A stretch of 64,000 bases of DNA from an uncultured Bacteroides sp. (GCA_900546645.1 URDR01000002.1:1-64000); one strand, 5' to 3'; positions 51,793 to 61,378 are shown, numbered from the stretch's first letter. The notes: generated by a model not told the origin, from the sequence alone. Program-made: numbers and translations.

Positions 51793-54759
51793 ATGAATAT
51801 TCGTATGAACTGGTTAGGTATATGCTTGCTGATGATGGGGCAGGCACTGATGGCGCAGGTTTCTTCTCCTCGTTTGCAGGCAGATGATGTTGAGGCTTGC
51901 AGGCAGTGGGTTGATGAACAGATGAACGCAATGACACTGAAGCAGAAGGTAGGACAGTTGTTTATTCACACGGTAGCCCCGCTTACTACGCAAGCCAACC
52001 GGAAGAACATCGAGCAGGCTGTAACGGAGTATGGTATGGGTGGACTTTTGTTTTCGGGTGGAGATATTCAGAAGCAGATTGAACTGACAAACTATGCGCA
52101 GGGATTGGCTTCGGTTCCTTTGATGATTACCTTTGATGGTGAATGGGGACTGGCCATGCGTTTGAAAGGAACTCCGTCGTTTCCGCGTAACAGAGTGTTG
52201 GGCTGTATTCAGAATGATTCTTTGCTTTATGAATATGGGCGTGAAGTGGCTCGTCAATGCCGTGAAATAGGAGTGCACGTAAACTTTGCACCGGTGGCTG
52301 ATGTGGATAATAATCCCAAGAATCCGGTTATCAATACACGCTCGTTTGGTAGTATTCCTTTGCAGGTAGCCCGGAAGGCGGTAGCCTATTCGCATGGACT
52401 GGAAGATGGGGGCGTGCTGGCTGTGTGTAAACATTTTCCCGGACATGGAGATACGGAAACAGACTCTCATAAATCGCTTCCGGTTTTGAATTTTGACCGG
52501 GCTCGTCTGGATAGCGTGGAGCTGCTTCCTTTCCGGGAAGCAATCCGTGCCGGGGTGGGCGGTATGATGGTTGGTCATTTACATGTTCCTTCCTTGGGGA
52601 AAAAGCCGGCATCTATCTCATCCGACATCGTAGCTGGGGTACTTCAGAATGAGCTGGGCTTTCATGGACTGACATTTACCGATGCCTTGGAGATGAAAGG
52701 TATTTCCGGTAATGAAGCTGTATGTGCGCAGGCTTTGATGGCAGGAAACGATATGTTGCTTGCTCCTCGTAACTTGAAGCGTGAACTGGCTGGGGTAATG
52801 AGTGCCATCCGCTCTGGTAAGTTGAGCGAGGAATCGATTAATGAAAAATGCAGGAAGGTGCTTACCTTTAAATATATCCTGGGCGTAAATCAGCAGAAAA
52901 AAGTCTCAGGAAACGGGGTGATGAGCCGCTTGAATACACCGGAAACGGAGGTGCTGATGAATAAACTGAAGCAAGCAGCGGTTACGCTGGTGAAAAATGA
53001 GGAAGATGTGTTGCCACTCGACTTGTCGCTTTCTGGTACGGTGCTGTTAAGTATTTCTTCTACTCTGACTGAAGACTATCCGTTTTACCGTAGTTTGCGT
53101 GAAACCTTACCTGTTACATGGATTCGGGCTAACTTAGACTCGCTTGCATCGATTCGCAAACGTATCCGTCCGGCTCAGCGGGTTATTGTGGCAGTACACG
53201 ATTCGAAAGTGGCTTCTTATAAAGGATTGATAGAGCAGCTGGCTGCCGATAAGCCTGTGGTGCTGGTTTGTTTTAATTCGTTGAAGGTATTGGGCGGATT
53301 GAATCAGGCTGTTAAGAAATCATCGTCGGTGGTACTCGCTCACTCAGGAGAACCTGAGATTCAGCGCTATGTGGCGGATGTACTGATTGGAAAACAGGAA
53401 GTTAATGGTCGGCTGTCTGTCCCTTTGGGCATTTATCCGGCAGGTACAGGAGTTACACTTGATCCGGATCGTCCTCAGGAATATACTCCTGAAGAGCTGA
53501 ATATGAATGCAGCATTGCTTTCGCGTATTGATTCAATTGCACGCGAAGGGATAGATAAAGGGGCTTATCCCGGATGTCATGTACTGATTTATCGTTACGG
53601 TATGCCGGTTTATAATAAATGTTTTGGTACACATACGTATGAGGGGAAAGAGCCGGTTCGTGAAAACGACTTGTATGATTTGGCTTCATTGAGCAAGACT
53701 ACCGGTACGCTTCTGGCTGTAATGAAACTGTATGATGAAGGAAAGTTCGGACTGACTGACAAGGCTTCTAAATACTTGCCTTTCTTGAAAGGCACTGACA
53801 AGCAAAACATCACGATTCAGGACTTGTTGTACCATGAATCTGGCTTGCCTGCTTATTATCCCTTTTATAGGGAGCTGATAGACCTTAAGACCTGTAAGGG
53901 AGGTTTGTTCCGCAAGAAACCGGATGCGCACCATCGGATTCAGATTGAACCCAATTTATATGCTTGTTCCGACTTTTCTTACAAGAGTGAATGGGTATCT
54001 ATGAAACCTTCGCCCGATTATCCGCTTCAAGTGGCTGCTAATTTGTTTGTAAGAAAAGAGTTTCGTGATTCTGTTTTACATAAAATAGCAGAACAACCTT
54101 TAAAAGGGCGGTCTTACCGGTATAGCTGCTTGAACTTTATGTTACTGAAAGAATTGGTTGAGGTGGTTTCTGGAGAATCGATGGATACGTACTTGGAGCG
54201 TGTGTTTTATAAGCCGATGGGACTTACACGTACGCTTTATAATCCGCTGGCACGCTTCCCGAAAGAAGAGATTGTGCCGACGGTGAAAAATGACTTTTTG
54301 CGCGGAGGACCGCTGCAAGGGTATGTGCATGATGAGGTGGCTGCTTTTTTAGGCGGAGTTTCTGGAAACGCAGGCTTGTTTTCTACGGCTCAAGATGTGG
54401 CGCGTATTTATCAGATGTTGCTCGATAAAGGAGTCTGCGGTGACCGCCGTTACTTGAGTAGGGCTACTTGTGAACTGTTCTTGAAAGTGAAGTCGAATAA
54501 CAGTCGTCGTGGTTTGGGGTTTGATAAACCTGATATGGATAATCCTGATAAAGGTCCCTGTGCTGCTGAAGTTCCGGCTTCTACATTCGGTCATACCGGG
54601 TTTACCGGTACATGTGCCTGGGCTGACCCGGATAATGAGTTGATTTTTGTCTTCTTGTGTAACCGCATCTATCCCCGTCCGTTTGACCGTAAGAACCTGA
54701 TGCGGCTGGATATCCGTACGCGTATGCAGCAAGTAATGTATCAGTCTTTAATGAAATAA
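51793..54759 (+). CDS. GH3 beta-N-acetylhexosaminidase fused to a beta-lactamase-like serine hydrolase
   Basis: A 988-aa exported protein (signal to about residue 21). Residues ~35-380 form a GH3 NagZ-like barrel with KHFPGHGDTETDSH (213-226) and the nucleophile loop FTDALEM (Asp297). A GH3 C-terminal sandwich spans ~390-560. Residues ~575-985 are a class-C-type beta-lactamase/esterase domain with SxxK as S632-L-S-K635, YSC in the place of Y-S-N, and a late HTG (GHTGFTGT) in the place of K-T-G. The fusion recurs in Bacteroidota and is thought to act in cell-wall recycling or remodelling; whether the second domain cleaves peptides, esters or beta-lactams is not established. The gene closely follows the split nucleotidase pair. 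Confidence 0.92.
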   Translation: MNIRMNWLGICLLMMGQALMAQVSSPRLQADDVEACRQWVDEQMNAMTLKQKVGQLFIHTVAPLTTQANRKNIEQAVTEYGMGGLLFSGGDIQKQIELTNYAQGLASVPLMITFDGEWGLAMRLKGTPSFPRNRVLGCIQNDSLLYEYGREVARQCREIGVHVNFAPVADVDNNPKNPVINTRSFGSIPLQVARKAVAYSHGLEDGGVLAVCKHFPGHGDTETDSHKSLPVLNFDRARLDSVELLPFREAIRAGVGGMMVGHLHVPSLGKKPASISSDIVAGVLQNELGFHGLTFTDALEMKGISGNEAVCAQALMAGNDMLLAPRNLKRELAGVMSAIRSGKLSEESINEKCRKVLTFKYILGVNQQKKVSGNGVMSRLNTPETEVLMNKLKQAAVTLVKNEEDVLPLDLSLSGTVLLSISSTLTEDYPFYRSLRETLPVTWIRANLDSLASIRKRIRPAQRVIVAVHDSKVASYKGLIEQLAADKPVVLVCFNSLKVLGGLNQAVKKSSSVVLAHSGEPEIQRYVADVLIGKQEVNGRLSVPLGIYPAGTGVTLDPDRPQEYTPEELNMNAALLSRIDSIAREGIDKGAYPGCHVLIYRYGMPVYNKCFGTHTYEGKEPVRENDLYDLASLSKTTGTLLAVMKLYDEGKFGLTDKASKYLPFLKGTDKQNITIQDLLYHESGLPAYYPFYRELIDLKTCKGGLFRKKPDAHHRIQIEPNLYACSDFSYKSEWVSMKPSPDYPLQVAANLFVRKEFRDSVLHKIAEQPLKGRSYRYSCLNFMLLKELVEVVSGESMDTYLERVFYKPMGLTRTLYNPLARFPKEEIVPTVKNDFLRGGPLQGYVHDEVAAFLGGVSGNAGLFSTAQDVARIYQMLLDKGVCGDRRYLSRATCELFLKVKSNNSRRGLGFDKPDMDNPDKGPCAAEVPASTFGHTGFTGTCAWADPDNELIFVFLCNRIYPRPFDRKNLMRLDIRTRMQQVMYQSLMK

Positions 54760-54828
54760 TATTATTTAGACAAAGTACAAATTATGTAGATTTTGCAATG
54801 TAGATGTTACAATGAATAGTAAAAACAT

Positions 54829-54836
54829 TACCTTTG
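54829..54836 (+). promoter_or_regulatory. Promoter -7 box for ferredoxin
   Basis: TACCTTTG matches TAnnTTTG and lies 43 bp before the ferredoxin start. Confidence 0.6.
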
Positions 54837-54879
54837 TATCATCAATTAGTACTAATAATAACTTAACTTTTTTACAACA

Positions 54880-55047
54880 ATGGCTTACGTAATTAGTGAC
54901 GATTGTATCGCTTGCGGTACTTGTATCGATGAATGCCCGGTTGGCGCAATCTCTGAAGGTGACAAATATTCTATCAATCCGGATGCTTGTACAGAATGTG
55001 GTACTTGCGCTGACGTTTGTCCTTCTGAAGCTATCAGCTTGGGATAA
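54880..55047 (+). CDS. 2[4Fe-4S] ferredoxin (55 aa)
   Basis: A 55-aa protein starting MAYVISDDCIACGTCIDECP. It has two complete CxxCxxCxxxCP motifs (Cys9, 12, 15, 19 and Cys37, 40, 43, 47) in the usual symmetrical arrangement for a clostridial-type ferredoxin. It is an electron carrier for pyruvate:ferredoxin oxidoreductase, hydrogenase and Rnf-type reactions in anaerobes. It stands as a single-gene unit with a promoter box and a strong terminator. Confidence 0.95.
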   Translation: MAYVISDDCIACGTCIDECPVGAISEGDKYSINPDACTECGTCADVCPSEAISLG

Positions 55048-55081
55048 TAAGAGTACAGTCGTCTGTATGACAACTAACACA

Positions 55082-55116
55082 ACGCTGTTTCTCCGTTGGA
55101 GAGACAGCGTTTTTTT
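55082..55116 (+). terminator. Terminator after ferredoxin
   Basis: ACGCTGTTTCTCC pairs with GGAGAGACAGCGT around a three-base loop and is followed by T's, a strong intrinsic terminator. Confidence 0.9.
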
Positions 55117-55277
55117 ATGCCTCCTCTGGTGTGTCTCCTTGAGTGGCAATGGTGAATGGAATGAGAAACATTCTTGGATGGCAGGTGAAAGGAAACCTTG
55201 TTGTTACTAACGGCGTTTTGCTGTTGCTCTTATGGTGAAGTAAGAGAGAATGTTCGTTTTTCTTCTCTCCTAAAAGA

Positions 55278-55378
55278 GTTTTCACGAAATTTGCTTGCAT
55301 CCTACACGTTTTTTTTGATTAACCTATTTGAAAACAAGATTTTGCAGCGTGTAAGGCGCAGTGCTGTACGGTGTAGGG
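55278..55378 (-). repeat. Dispersed ~100-bp repeat, copy B (inverted relative to copy A)
   Basis: Read on the minus strand it starts CCTACACCGT and ends GTGTAGGATGCAAGCAAAT then TTCGTGAAAAC, matching 5843-5941 end to end with a diverged middle. It lies in the 440-bp gap between ferredoxin and rpsP; the rest of the gap shows nothing else I can name. Confidence 0.7.
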
Positions 55379-55501
55379 TATTGTAGGGAGCTTTACGCTG
55401 GAATGAGGAAGGAGAATGAGGAAAGAAATGGGTTTATACCTTAGTTTATAAGCGGAATCAACAATAGTCTGTCAATCAAATAGTCTTGAAAAGTGGCATA
55501 A

Positions 55502-55534
55502 AAAAGAGATGCCTTAAAAAGACATCTCTTTTTA
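55502..55534. terminator. Terminator beyond rpsP
   Basis: AAAAAGAGATG pairs with CATCTCTTTTT around an 11-nt loop, placed 25 bp after the rpsP stop on the minus strand. A/T flanks allow both directions. Confidence 0.8.
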
Positions 55535-55558
55535 AATTCTTCAAGAAGTAATCAAGAA

Positions 55559-56107
55559 TTATGCTTCAGCCGGAGCTTCAGTTGCTTCTTCAGCCGGAGC
55601 TTCTTCAGCGTTAGCGGCAGCTTCTGCTTCTGCTTTAGCAGCAGCTTCAGCAGCTTTCTTTTCTGCTACTTTCTTAGCGATTTCTTCGTTTACTTTCTTT
55701 TCAGCTTCCAAACGTGCTTTTTCAGCAGCTTTCTTAGCTTCTTCTTCTTTAGCTTTTAATGCAGCCAAACCTGCTTGTTTGTTTTCTTTCCAAGCGTTGA
55801 AGCGAGCTTCTGCAGTAGCCTCGTCGAATGCACCTTTAGCAACACCGCCCATCAAGTGTTTTTTCATGTAAACACCTTCACGAGACAAAATGTTACGTAC
55901 AGTGTCAGTAGGCTGTGCTCCTACCATTACCCAATGGTAAGCACGTTCAAAATTCAAATCTACTGTGGCAGGATTGGTGTTAGGGTTGTAAGTACCAATT
56001 TTTTCAGTAAATCTACCATCACGTGGTGCTCTTGCGTCTGCAATAACGATAGCGTAGAACGCATATCCTTTGCGTCCGTGTCTTTGCAATCTGATTTTAG
56101 TTGCCAT
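55559..56107 (-). CDS. rpsP: 30S ribosomal protein S16 with long C-terminal tail
   Basis: The first ~85 residues are S16 ([49 protein letters not shown]). The chain then continues to 182 aa, about twice the common bacterial length. The extension is a charged Ala/Lys/Glu-rich coiled-coil-like region (about 110-165), ending in a low-complexity Ala/Glu/Pro tail. Longer S16 proteins are usual in Bacteroidetes, so this is not a fusion artefact. The gene stands alone, with a good promoter and its own terminator. Confidence 0.96.
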   Translation of the reverse strand: MATKIRLQRHGRKGYAFYAIVIADARAPRDGRFTEKIGTYNPNTNPATVDLNFERAYHWVMVGAQPTDTVRNILSREGVYMKKHLMGGVAKGAFDEATAEARFNAWKENKQAGLAALKAKEEEAKKAAEKARLEAEKKVNEEIAKKVAEKKAAEAAAKAEAEAAANAEEAPAEEATEAPAEA

Positions 56108-56169
56108 TTCTTAGTTGTTTTTTTATAATTAATGATTTGAATTATGCTAATAACCCGTATTAGCGGCTG

Positions 56170-56200
56170 CAAAGGTATAATTTTTATTTTGAATGACAAA
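56170..56200 (-). promoter_or_regulatory. Promoter for rpsP
   Basis: On the minus strand TTTG (complement of 56197-56200) is followed after 19 bp by TACCTTTG (complement of 56170-56177). This is a canonical Bacteroides promoter about 60 bp before the start. Confidence 0.7.
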
Positions 56201-56210
56201 GCCTTGTGGC

Positions 56211-57020
56211 TTATTTATTTAGTTCGCGCAGCCATTTCTCTAATTCGCCGGTCCATTGACGCTTGTAGATGAAGTGGTCTTGGTATCCCCATCCATGGTT
56301 GCCTGTGGGATAAATATGCATGGTGGCAGATACTTGCTTATTGGTTAGAGCCGTGTAATAGTCTATACTATTTCTAACCGGAACTACCGTATCGTCTGAA
56401 CTGTGCATGATAAATGCCGGAGGAGTTTGTGCGGTAACTTGTTTTTCGTTTGAGTAAAGAGTTTCCAGTTCCTTGCTTGCCGGTTTTCCCAGCAAATTGT
56501 CGTGTGACCCCATATGGGTATACGTAGGATCCATGGTGATAACCGGATAGAATAAAATCTGAAAGTCGGGGCGTGTGTCATGGGTAAAATGAGTTGCTGC
56601 GGTACTTGCCAGATGACCTCCGGCTGACGATCCCATTATACCTACTTTTTTGATGTTCCATTGTGCTGCATTCTTGTGCATAATGCGGATTGCTTCCTGT
56701 ACGTCGCTTAGAGGAACATCATGATGTCCGTGAGGCATTCGGTATTTTAATACAGCATAGGTAATGCCTTGTGCATTAAACCAGTCTGCCATATCAAGTC
56801 CTTCATGATTCATGGCAAGCATGGCGTAAGCTCCACCCGGGCAGGCAACGATGGAAAGTCCGTTTGCTTCTTTGGCAGGGAATACATAAAGAATGGCTGC
56901 TTCATTTGTTCCGTTTTGGTTAGGAGCTCCGTTTTCCCATAATTTTATTTCAATGGGTTTTTGTGCCGATAGTAAAGTGGCTGTCAATAAAAAGGCGGTG
57001 AATAAAAAGGATGTTTTCAT
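56211..57020 (-). CDS. Exported alpha/beta-hydrolase esterase
   Basis: A 269-aa protein with a signal peptide (MKTSFLFTAFLLTATLLSAQ). The fold shows an oxyanion-loop motif CPGGAY, the nucleophile elbow G130-S-S132-A-G134, an acid in HSSDDTVVPV and the catalytic His in GNHGWGY. It resembles the BD-FAE/acetyl-xylan-esterase-like lipases of Bacteroides, which remove acetyl or feruloyl groups from plant glycans. No glycan-use genes are adjacent, so the substrate stays open. The OPT transporter gene lies 107 bp upstream on the same strand. Confidence 0.85.
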   Translation of the reverse strand: MKTSFLFTAFLLTATLLSAQKPIEIKLWENGAPNQNGTNEAAILYVFPAKEANGLSIVACPGGAYAMLAMNHEGLDMADWFNAQGITYAVLKYRMPHGHHDVPLSDVQEAIRIMHKNAAQWNIKKVGIMGSSAGGHLASTAATHFTHDTRPDFQILFYPVITMDPTYTHMGSHDNLLGKPASKELETLYSNEKQVTAQTPPAFIMHSSDDTVVPVRNSIDYYTALTNKQVSATMHIYPTGNHGWGYQDHFIYKRQWTGELEKWLRELNK

Positions 57021-57127
57021 AGGATATGCTAAATGGTTATTTCGTAGGTGTTTAAATATAAGTTTATAAGCTCCCTGTTCTTCTAGTCAGAAGAAAGGGA
57101 GTTTACAAACTTAAAAATGGTATAAAT

Positions 57128-59116
57128 TTATTTCTTTAGTTTTAAGCTTGCTTTCACAAGGAAAAGAATAAGTAAAATATATGCAATTAAAGATATGATT
57201 TCACTCATAGGATTGCTTAGCCAAGCTTCATTGATGAAGTTGATGTTACAATAGCGCATAATGGCACTTACAACTCCCATCAATGCTCCACCGGCGATGA
57301 ATCCTGAAGCGAGCAACGTACCTTGCTCATTGCGTGCGTTGTTAACTGCCTCATCTTTGCTACGGGTAGTTACATACCAATTTACTGCGCCTCCTACAAG
57401 TAGCGGCAGGTTTAGCTCTAAAGGAATGAACATTCCTAAGGCAAAAGCCAGTGCGGGAACTTTAAAGAAAGTAAGGACCAAAGCCAATAGAGCACCTGTA
57501 CCATAAAGTAACCAAGGAGCACCTACGCCATTCATTAACGGGTCGATAACCGCAGCCATGGCATTTGCCTGTGGAGCAGCAAGCTGACCGCTTGTAAATC
57601 CGTATGAATCATTCAGTACCATGATGACTCCACCTACCGTTGCTGCAGAAACCAGTGTTCCTAAAAACTTCCAGGTTTCCTGTTTGCGGGGTGTACTTCC
57701 TAACCAGTAACCAATCTTCAGGTCGGTAATAAATCCTCCAGCCATTGATAAGGCTGTGCAGACTACACCTCCCATCACCAGAGCTGCCACCATGCCGGTT
57801 GCTCCGTTTAATCCTACAGCTACCATGATGACAGAAGCCAGAATCAGGGTCATCAGGGTCATTCCTGATACCGGATTCGTTCCGACAATAGCAATGGCAT
57901 TGGCTGCTACAGTGGTAAAAAGGAACGAAATACCTGCCACTAACAGAATGGCAACTGCCGTGTGAAGAATATTCCCCTGCATTACATCGAAGTAGAAGAA
58001 CAGCAAGATGAGAAGCAAGGTAAATATAGAACCGAACGCAATGATTTTCATTGGAATATCTTTCTGCGTACGTTCTACATTATCTTCCGCCTTTTTACCT
58101 CCCATTTCCTTGGAAGCCAGACTTACTGCACTTTTTATGATACCCCATGAACGGACAATACCGATGATACCTGCCATTGCGATACCTCCGATACCAATGC
58201 TCTTGGCATATTCTTTGAAAATCATCTCGGGTGACATGTCTTTTACAGCTGTAGCGATTTCCGGATTCCAGGCATTCAATACTTGATCACCCCAGATAAG
58301 TGAAAAACCGGGAACAATAATTAACCATACAGCCAAAGAACCCGCACAGATGATGGCGGCATATTTTAATCCGATGATGTATCCTAAGCCAAGAACTGCA
58401 GCTCCCGTATTGATTTTAAATACGAGCTTAAACTTATCGGCAATCATTTCTCCCCATCCGCATACCCTGCTGGTGAAGTTTTCATTCCACCATCCGAAAG
58501 AACCTACGATGAAGTCATATAATCCACCGATGGCACCGGCTATCAATAAAGGTTTAGCCTGGTCACCTCCTTTTTCACCTGAAACAAGTACCTGTGTGCT
58601 TGCTGTGGCTTCAGGGAAAGGATATTCTCCATGTTTATCTTTTACGAAATATTTTCGGAATGGAATTAAGAACAAAATGCCTAAAACTCCTCCGAGCAAA
58701 GAACTGATAAACATTTGCATGAAGTTGACTGTCATTTCAGGATACTTTTCCTGAAGGATATAAAGAGCCGGCAGGGTAAAAATGGCTCCGGCAACGATTA
58801 CTCCCGAGCAGGCACCTATGGACTGAATCATGACATTTTCCCCTAAAGAGTTTTTGCGCTTGGTGGCACTTGAAACGCCGACAGCGATAATGGCAATAGG
58901 GATGGCGGCTTCGAATACCTGTCCGACTTTGAGACCGAGATAGGCTGCGGCAGCCGAGAAAATTACAGCCATTATAATTCCCCATGAAACCGACCAGAGG
59001 TTTACTTCGGGATAGTTTTTTTGAGGTGACATGAGAGGGTTATACTCTTCTCCTTTCTTTAGTGGTCGGAATGCGTTTTCCGGCAGTCCTACCTGTTTTT
59101 CCATTTCTTCTTTCAT
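57128..59116 (-). CDS. OPT-family oligopeptide transporter
   Basis: A 662-aa inner-membrane protein with some 14-16 hydrophobic segments. OPT-family features are AAAYLGLKVGQVFEAAIPIAIIAVGVS near the N-terminus, FPEATASTQVLVSGEKGG, GASVIGLK-like glycine-rich turns and KIGYWLGSTPRKQE. The family moves peptides or metal-chelate compounds; the substrate cannot be told from sequence. A gene for a secreted HExxH protein lies 36 bp upstream on the same strand, so the two are probably co-transcribed, which would suit a peptidase-importer pairing (inference). Confidence 0.9.
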   Translation of the reverse strand: MKEEMEKQVGLPENAFRPLKKGEEYNPLMSPQKNYPEVNLWSVSWGIIMAVIFSAAAAYLGLKVGQVFEAAIPIAIIAVGVSSATKRKNSLGENVMIQSIGACSGVIVAGAIFTLPALYILQEKYPEMTVNFMQMFISSLLGGVLGILFLIPFRKYFVKDKHGEYPFPEATASTQVLVSGEKGGDQAKPLLIAGAIGGLYDFIVGSFGWWNENFTSRVCGWGEMIADKFKLVFKINTGAAVLGLGYIIGLKYAAIICAGSLAVWLIIVPGFSLIWGDQVLNAWNPEIATAVKDMSPEMIFKEYAKSIGIGGIAMAGIIGIVRSWGIIKSAVSLASKEMGGKKAEDNVERTQKDIPMKIIAFGSIFTLLLILLFFYFDVMQGNILHTAVAILLVAGISFLFTTVAANAIAIVGTNPVSGMTLMTLILASVIMVAVGLNGATGMVAALVMGGVVCTALSMAGGFITDLKIGYWLGSTPRKQETWKFLGTLVSAATVGGVIMVLNDSYGFTSGQLAAPQANAMAAVIDPLMNGVGAPWLLYGTGALLALVLTFFKVPALAFALGMFIPLELNLPLLVGGAVNWYVTTRSKDEAVNNARNEQGTLLASGFIAGGALMGVVSAIMRYCNINFINEAWLSNPMSEIISLIAYILLILFLVKASLKLKK

Positions 59117-59152
59117 GTGTGTTTCGGTATGATTATCAAGATAAACTATGTG

Positions 59153-60136
59153 TTAATAGCTTGTTTTTAAAACTTGTTTCAGACGTTCTATTACATCCGG
59201 GCTTTTTATTTCTTTTTTTCCGGTCAGGATGAAAGAAAAATGATCAGCTAAAATTTCTTCCGGATTGATGATATAATTCGTGTTTTCGCCTACCTGACTC
59301 AGGAAATCTTCTGCATCGCTGAGGCTGTAAATGAGGGTTTCTCCGTTATGTTGGATAGGGATAAACTGTTCATTCAAAGGAATAAGTCCCACTTTGGCAT
59401 ACTCAAAGAATGAGCCGGCTCCGTTGTAGGCTTTCGGTGTATAAAGTAGCATGGTGCAGTTTTTCTTTTCTCCCTGAATGGTGAATACGCCATAACTGTC
59501 ATGGCTGCTGATATCAGGATTGGATATACGTTTTTCAATAATGTCAGCCGGAAAAAGAATTTCGCGGTTAAGTACATGAAAACCGATGGTGCTGTAAGCT
59601 GCAGCTTTAAACTTTTTATTATTGCGTGTAAGAATGTGGAAGATTTCATGAGATAGAATGCGGGTTAACGTTTCATCGGAAGCTTCGTTCAAAATATTTT
59701 CGCCTAAAGCAATCCAGTTTTTACGTGTATATCCGCCAGCTCCGCCTTCTTCCTTCATGGTAGTTTTCACCAAAACAACTTCATTGGGGAAAGGTAGGGT
59801 AAGTTTCTGCTTCTTTATTTGAGTATTGATTGCTTTCATTGCCCGATTAATTCTTTCTTTTTCTTTGTCGCTCCAGTTACGGGTTTCATTCATGGCTAAA
59901 GTAAGCAACTGTGACTTTTTCCCTTCTGTGGTCTGCAAGCGTGAATTTATATCAAACTGATTCCAGTTTCGGGTGTAATCATCAATATCCGTAATGAGCA
60001 TTTGAGCTTCAGCCCGGGTAGCAAAGCGGAAAGAAGGAGTAGAGTTGCTTTGTGCACAGACAGAAGAAGCTACTGAGAGGAGCAAGGAAATTCCCCATGC
60101 TATGAAAAGGGTACGCGGTATTTTCATCATAATCAA
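59153..60136 (-). CDS. Putative exported zinc metallopeptidase (HExxH), family not recognised
   Basis: A 327-aa protein with a signal peptide (ending SSVCAQS). In the middle is SHEIFH, giving H163-E164-x-x-H167 in a helix-like context (TLTRILSHEIFHILTRNN). Near the end, NPEEILADHF supplies a Glu (293 or 294) placed like the third zinc ligand of Glu-zincins. I do not recognise a named family. The start may be at the fourth Met (60127, MKIPRTLF). A near-consensus -7 box (minus strand TATATTTA, complement of 60170-60177) lies upstream, and an OPT transporter gene follows at 36 bp. Confidence 0.65.
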   Translation of the reverse strand: MIMMKIPRTLFIAWGISLLLSVASSVCAQSNSTPSFRFATRAEAQMLITDIDDYTRNWNQFDINSRLQTTEGKKSQLLTLAMNETRNWSDKEKERINRAMKAINTQIKKQKLTLPFPNEVVLVKTTMKEEGGAGGYTRKNWIALGENILNEASDETLTRILSHEIFHILTRNNKKFKAAAYSTIGFHVLNREILFPADIIEKRISNPDISSHDSYGVFTIQGEKKNCTMLLYTPKAYNGAGSFFEYAKVGLIPLNEQFIPIQHNGETLIYSLSDAEDFLSQVGENTNYIINPEEILADHFSFILTGKKEIKSPDVIERLKQVLKTSY

Positions 60137-60257
60137 AGTTTATTGGTATACATAATTTATTCAAAGCGGTAAATATAGAAGAATATTTTTGTTCCTTCTA
60201 ATCTTGAAAAAGATTTTTTTGATATTCACCTCTTTTTAAGGGACTGTTAAAACGTAT

Positions 60258-60911
60258 TTATTCAGAGAGATACTGTAGAATATCTGCTGACCGGTCGGCA
60301 ATAAAGTCTGGCTGATAAGACTCCAGCTCGGCACGTGGACGGAACCCCCAGCTGACTCCGATAGTGGTTACACCTGCATTTTTTCCCGTTTGCATATCTA
60401 CACATGAATCACCTACATAAACCGTTTCCAAGGGGGTTACACGGGCCTTTTCCATAATTTCAAACACAATATGCGGATGAGGCTTGGAAGGCACCCCCTC
60501 TCTTTGTCCGAGTATTTCTGTAAAGTCTATCTCCGGGAAAAACTGATGAACTAGCTTGCGTGTAGCTTCTTGGTATTTATTCGACGCAACTGCTATTTTC
60601 ATTCCTTTTTCTTGAAGTGTTTTCAGCAAGGTCGGAATGCCGGGGTAGGGACGGCTTAAATCTGCATTATGCAGGTTATAAAAAGGGATGAACTCCGACC
60701 GTATTTTCAGAATGTTTTCTTCCGAGCGTGCGCCTTCGGGTAAGGCTCGTTCGAATAACTTGTTTATACCGTTTCCTACAAAAAAACGATAAGCGTCTGT
60801 CTCGTGGGTAGGATAGCCAAATAAAGATAAGGCTTGATTGGTTGCAGTGGCAAGGTCGGCAATGGTATCCAGTAAGGTTCCGTCTAAATCGAATATAATG
60901 ATTTTTTTCAT
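60258..60911 (-). CDS. HAD-family phosphoglycolate phosphatase-like protein
   Basis: The 217-aa protein has HAD motif I FDLDGTLLDT (7-16), a helical cap with FVGNGINKLFERALPEG, motif II VASNK, a Lys in EGVPSKPHPHIV and motif IV YVGDSCVDMQTGKNAG. This composition fits Gph-type phosphatases, which clear 2-phosphoglycolate, but related sugar phosphatases look the same. It lies 16 bp downstream of folB on the minus strand. Confidence 0.88.
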   Translation of the reverse strand: MKKIIIFDLDGTLLDTIADLATATNQALSLFGYPTHETDAYRFFVGNGINKLFERALPEGARSEENILKIRSEFIPFYNLHNADLSRPYPGIPTLLKTLQEKGMKIAVASNKYQEATRKLVHQFFPEIDFTEILGQREGVPSKPHPHIVFEIMEKARVTPLETVYVGDSCVDMQTGKNAGVTTIGVSWGFRPRAELESYQPDFIADRSADILQYLSE

Positions 60912-60927
60912 AAGAGAATCTGAAAGA

Positions 60928-61296
60928 TTAGGGGTAATAAGTAGCCTCTATTCCAACCTGCTCGCACTGAGCTCCCATAGGAGGATTTTGTTTATACAGG
61001 CAGATGGTTATTTCTGTCAGGTTGGGGAAGCTTTTAAACAGCTGGCGAGCTATCCGATAGGCAACATGCTCTAAAAGGAGTGAGGGAATTTTCATTTCAG
61101 CTTTTACCACTTCAAAAACATGAGCGTAATTGATGGTTCCTTCTAACCGGTCGTTTTCGGCAGCTTGTGTGAAGTCGGTTTTCAAGCGTAAATCAATGGT
61201 ATATTCTGCCCCTACTTTATTTTCTTGAGGCAATACTCCGTGGAAAGCATATAGTTTCAGCCCTTTCAGATGAATATACATGGAGTTGGAAGTCAT
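60928..61296 (-). CDS. folB: Dihydroneopterin aldolase
   Basis: A 122-aa protein with the FolB pattern: LKGLKLYAFHGVLPQENKVG at the start, YTIDLRLKTDF, DRLEGTINYAHVFEVVKAEM, SLLLEHVAYRIARQLF and the catalytic-Lys segment KQNPPMGAQCEQVGIEA. It cleaves dihydroneopterin to 6-hydroxymethyl-dihydropterin in folate synthesis. No other folate genes are near. An alternative start is the Met at residue 6 (MYIHLKGL). It is followed by the HAD phosphatase gene. Confidence 0.93.
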   Translation of the reverse strand: MTSNSMYIHLKGLKLYAFHGVLPQENKVGAEYTIDLRLKTDFTQAAENDRLEGTINYAHVFEVVKAEMKIPSLLLEHVAYRIARQLFKSFPNLTEITICLYKQNPPMGAQCEQVGIEATYYP

Positions 61297-61319
61297 GGCA
61301 GTAATGGTTTAAAGTGAGA

Positions 61320-61356
61320 GAAAGGTATGTCTGAATAGCTTCATAGACATACCTTT
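61320..61356. terminator. Terminator after nrdJ
   Basis: GAAAGGTATGTCT pairs with AGACATACCTTTC around an 11-nt loop. It lies between the nrdJ stop and folB on the minus strand. Confidence 0.75.
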
Positions 61357-61378
61357 CTTTTATAAAAACTCGGTTTGT

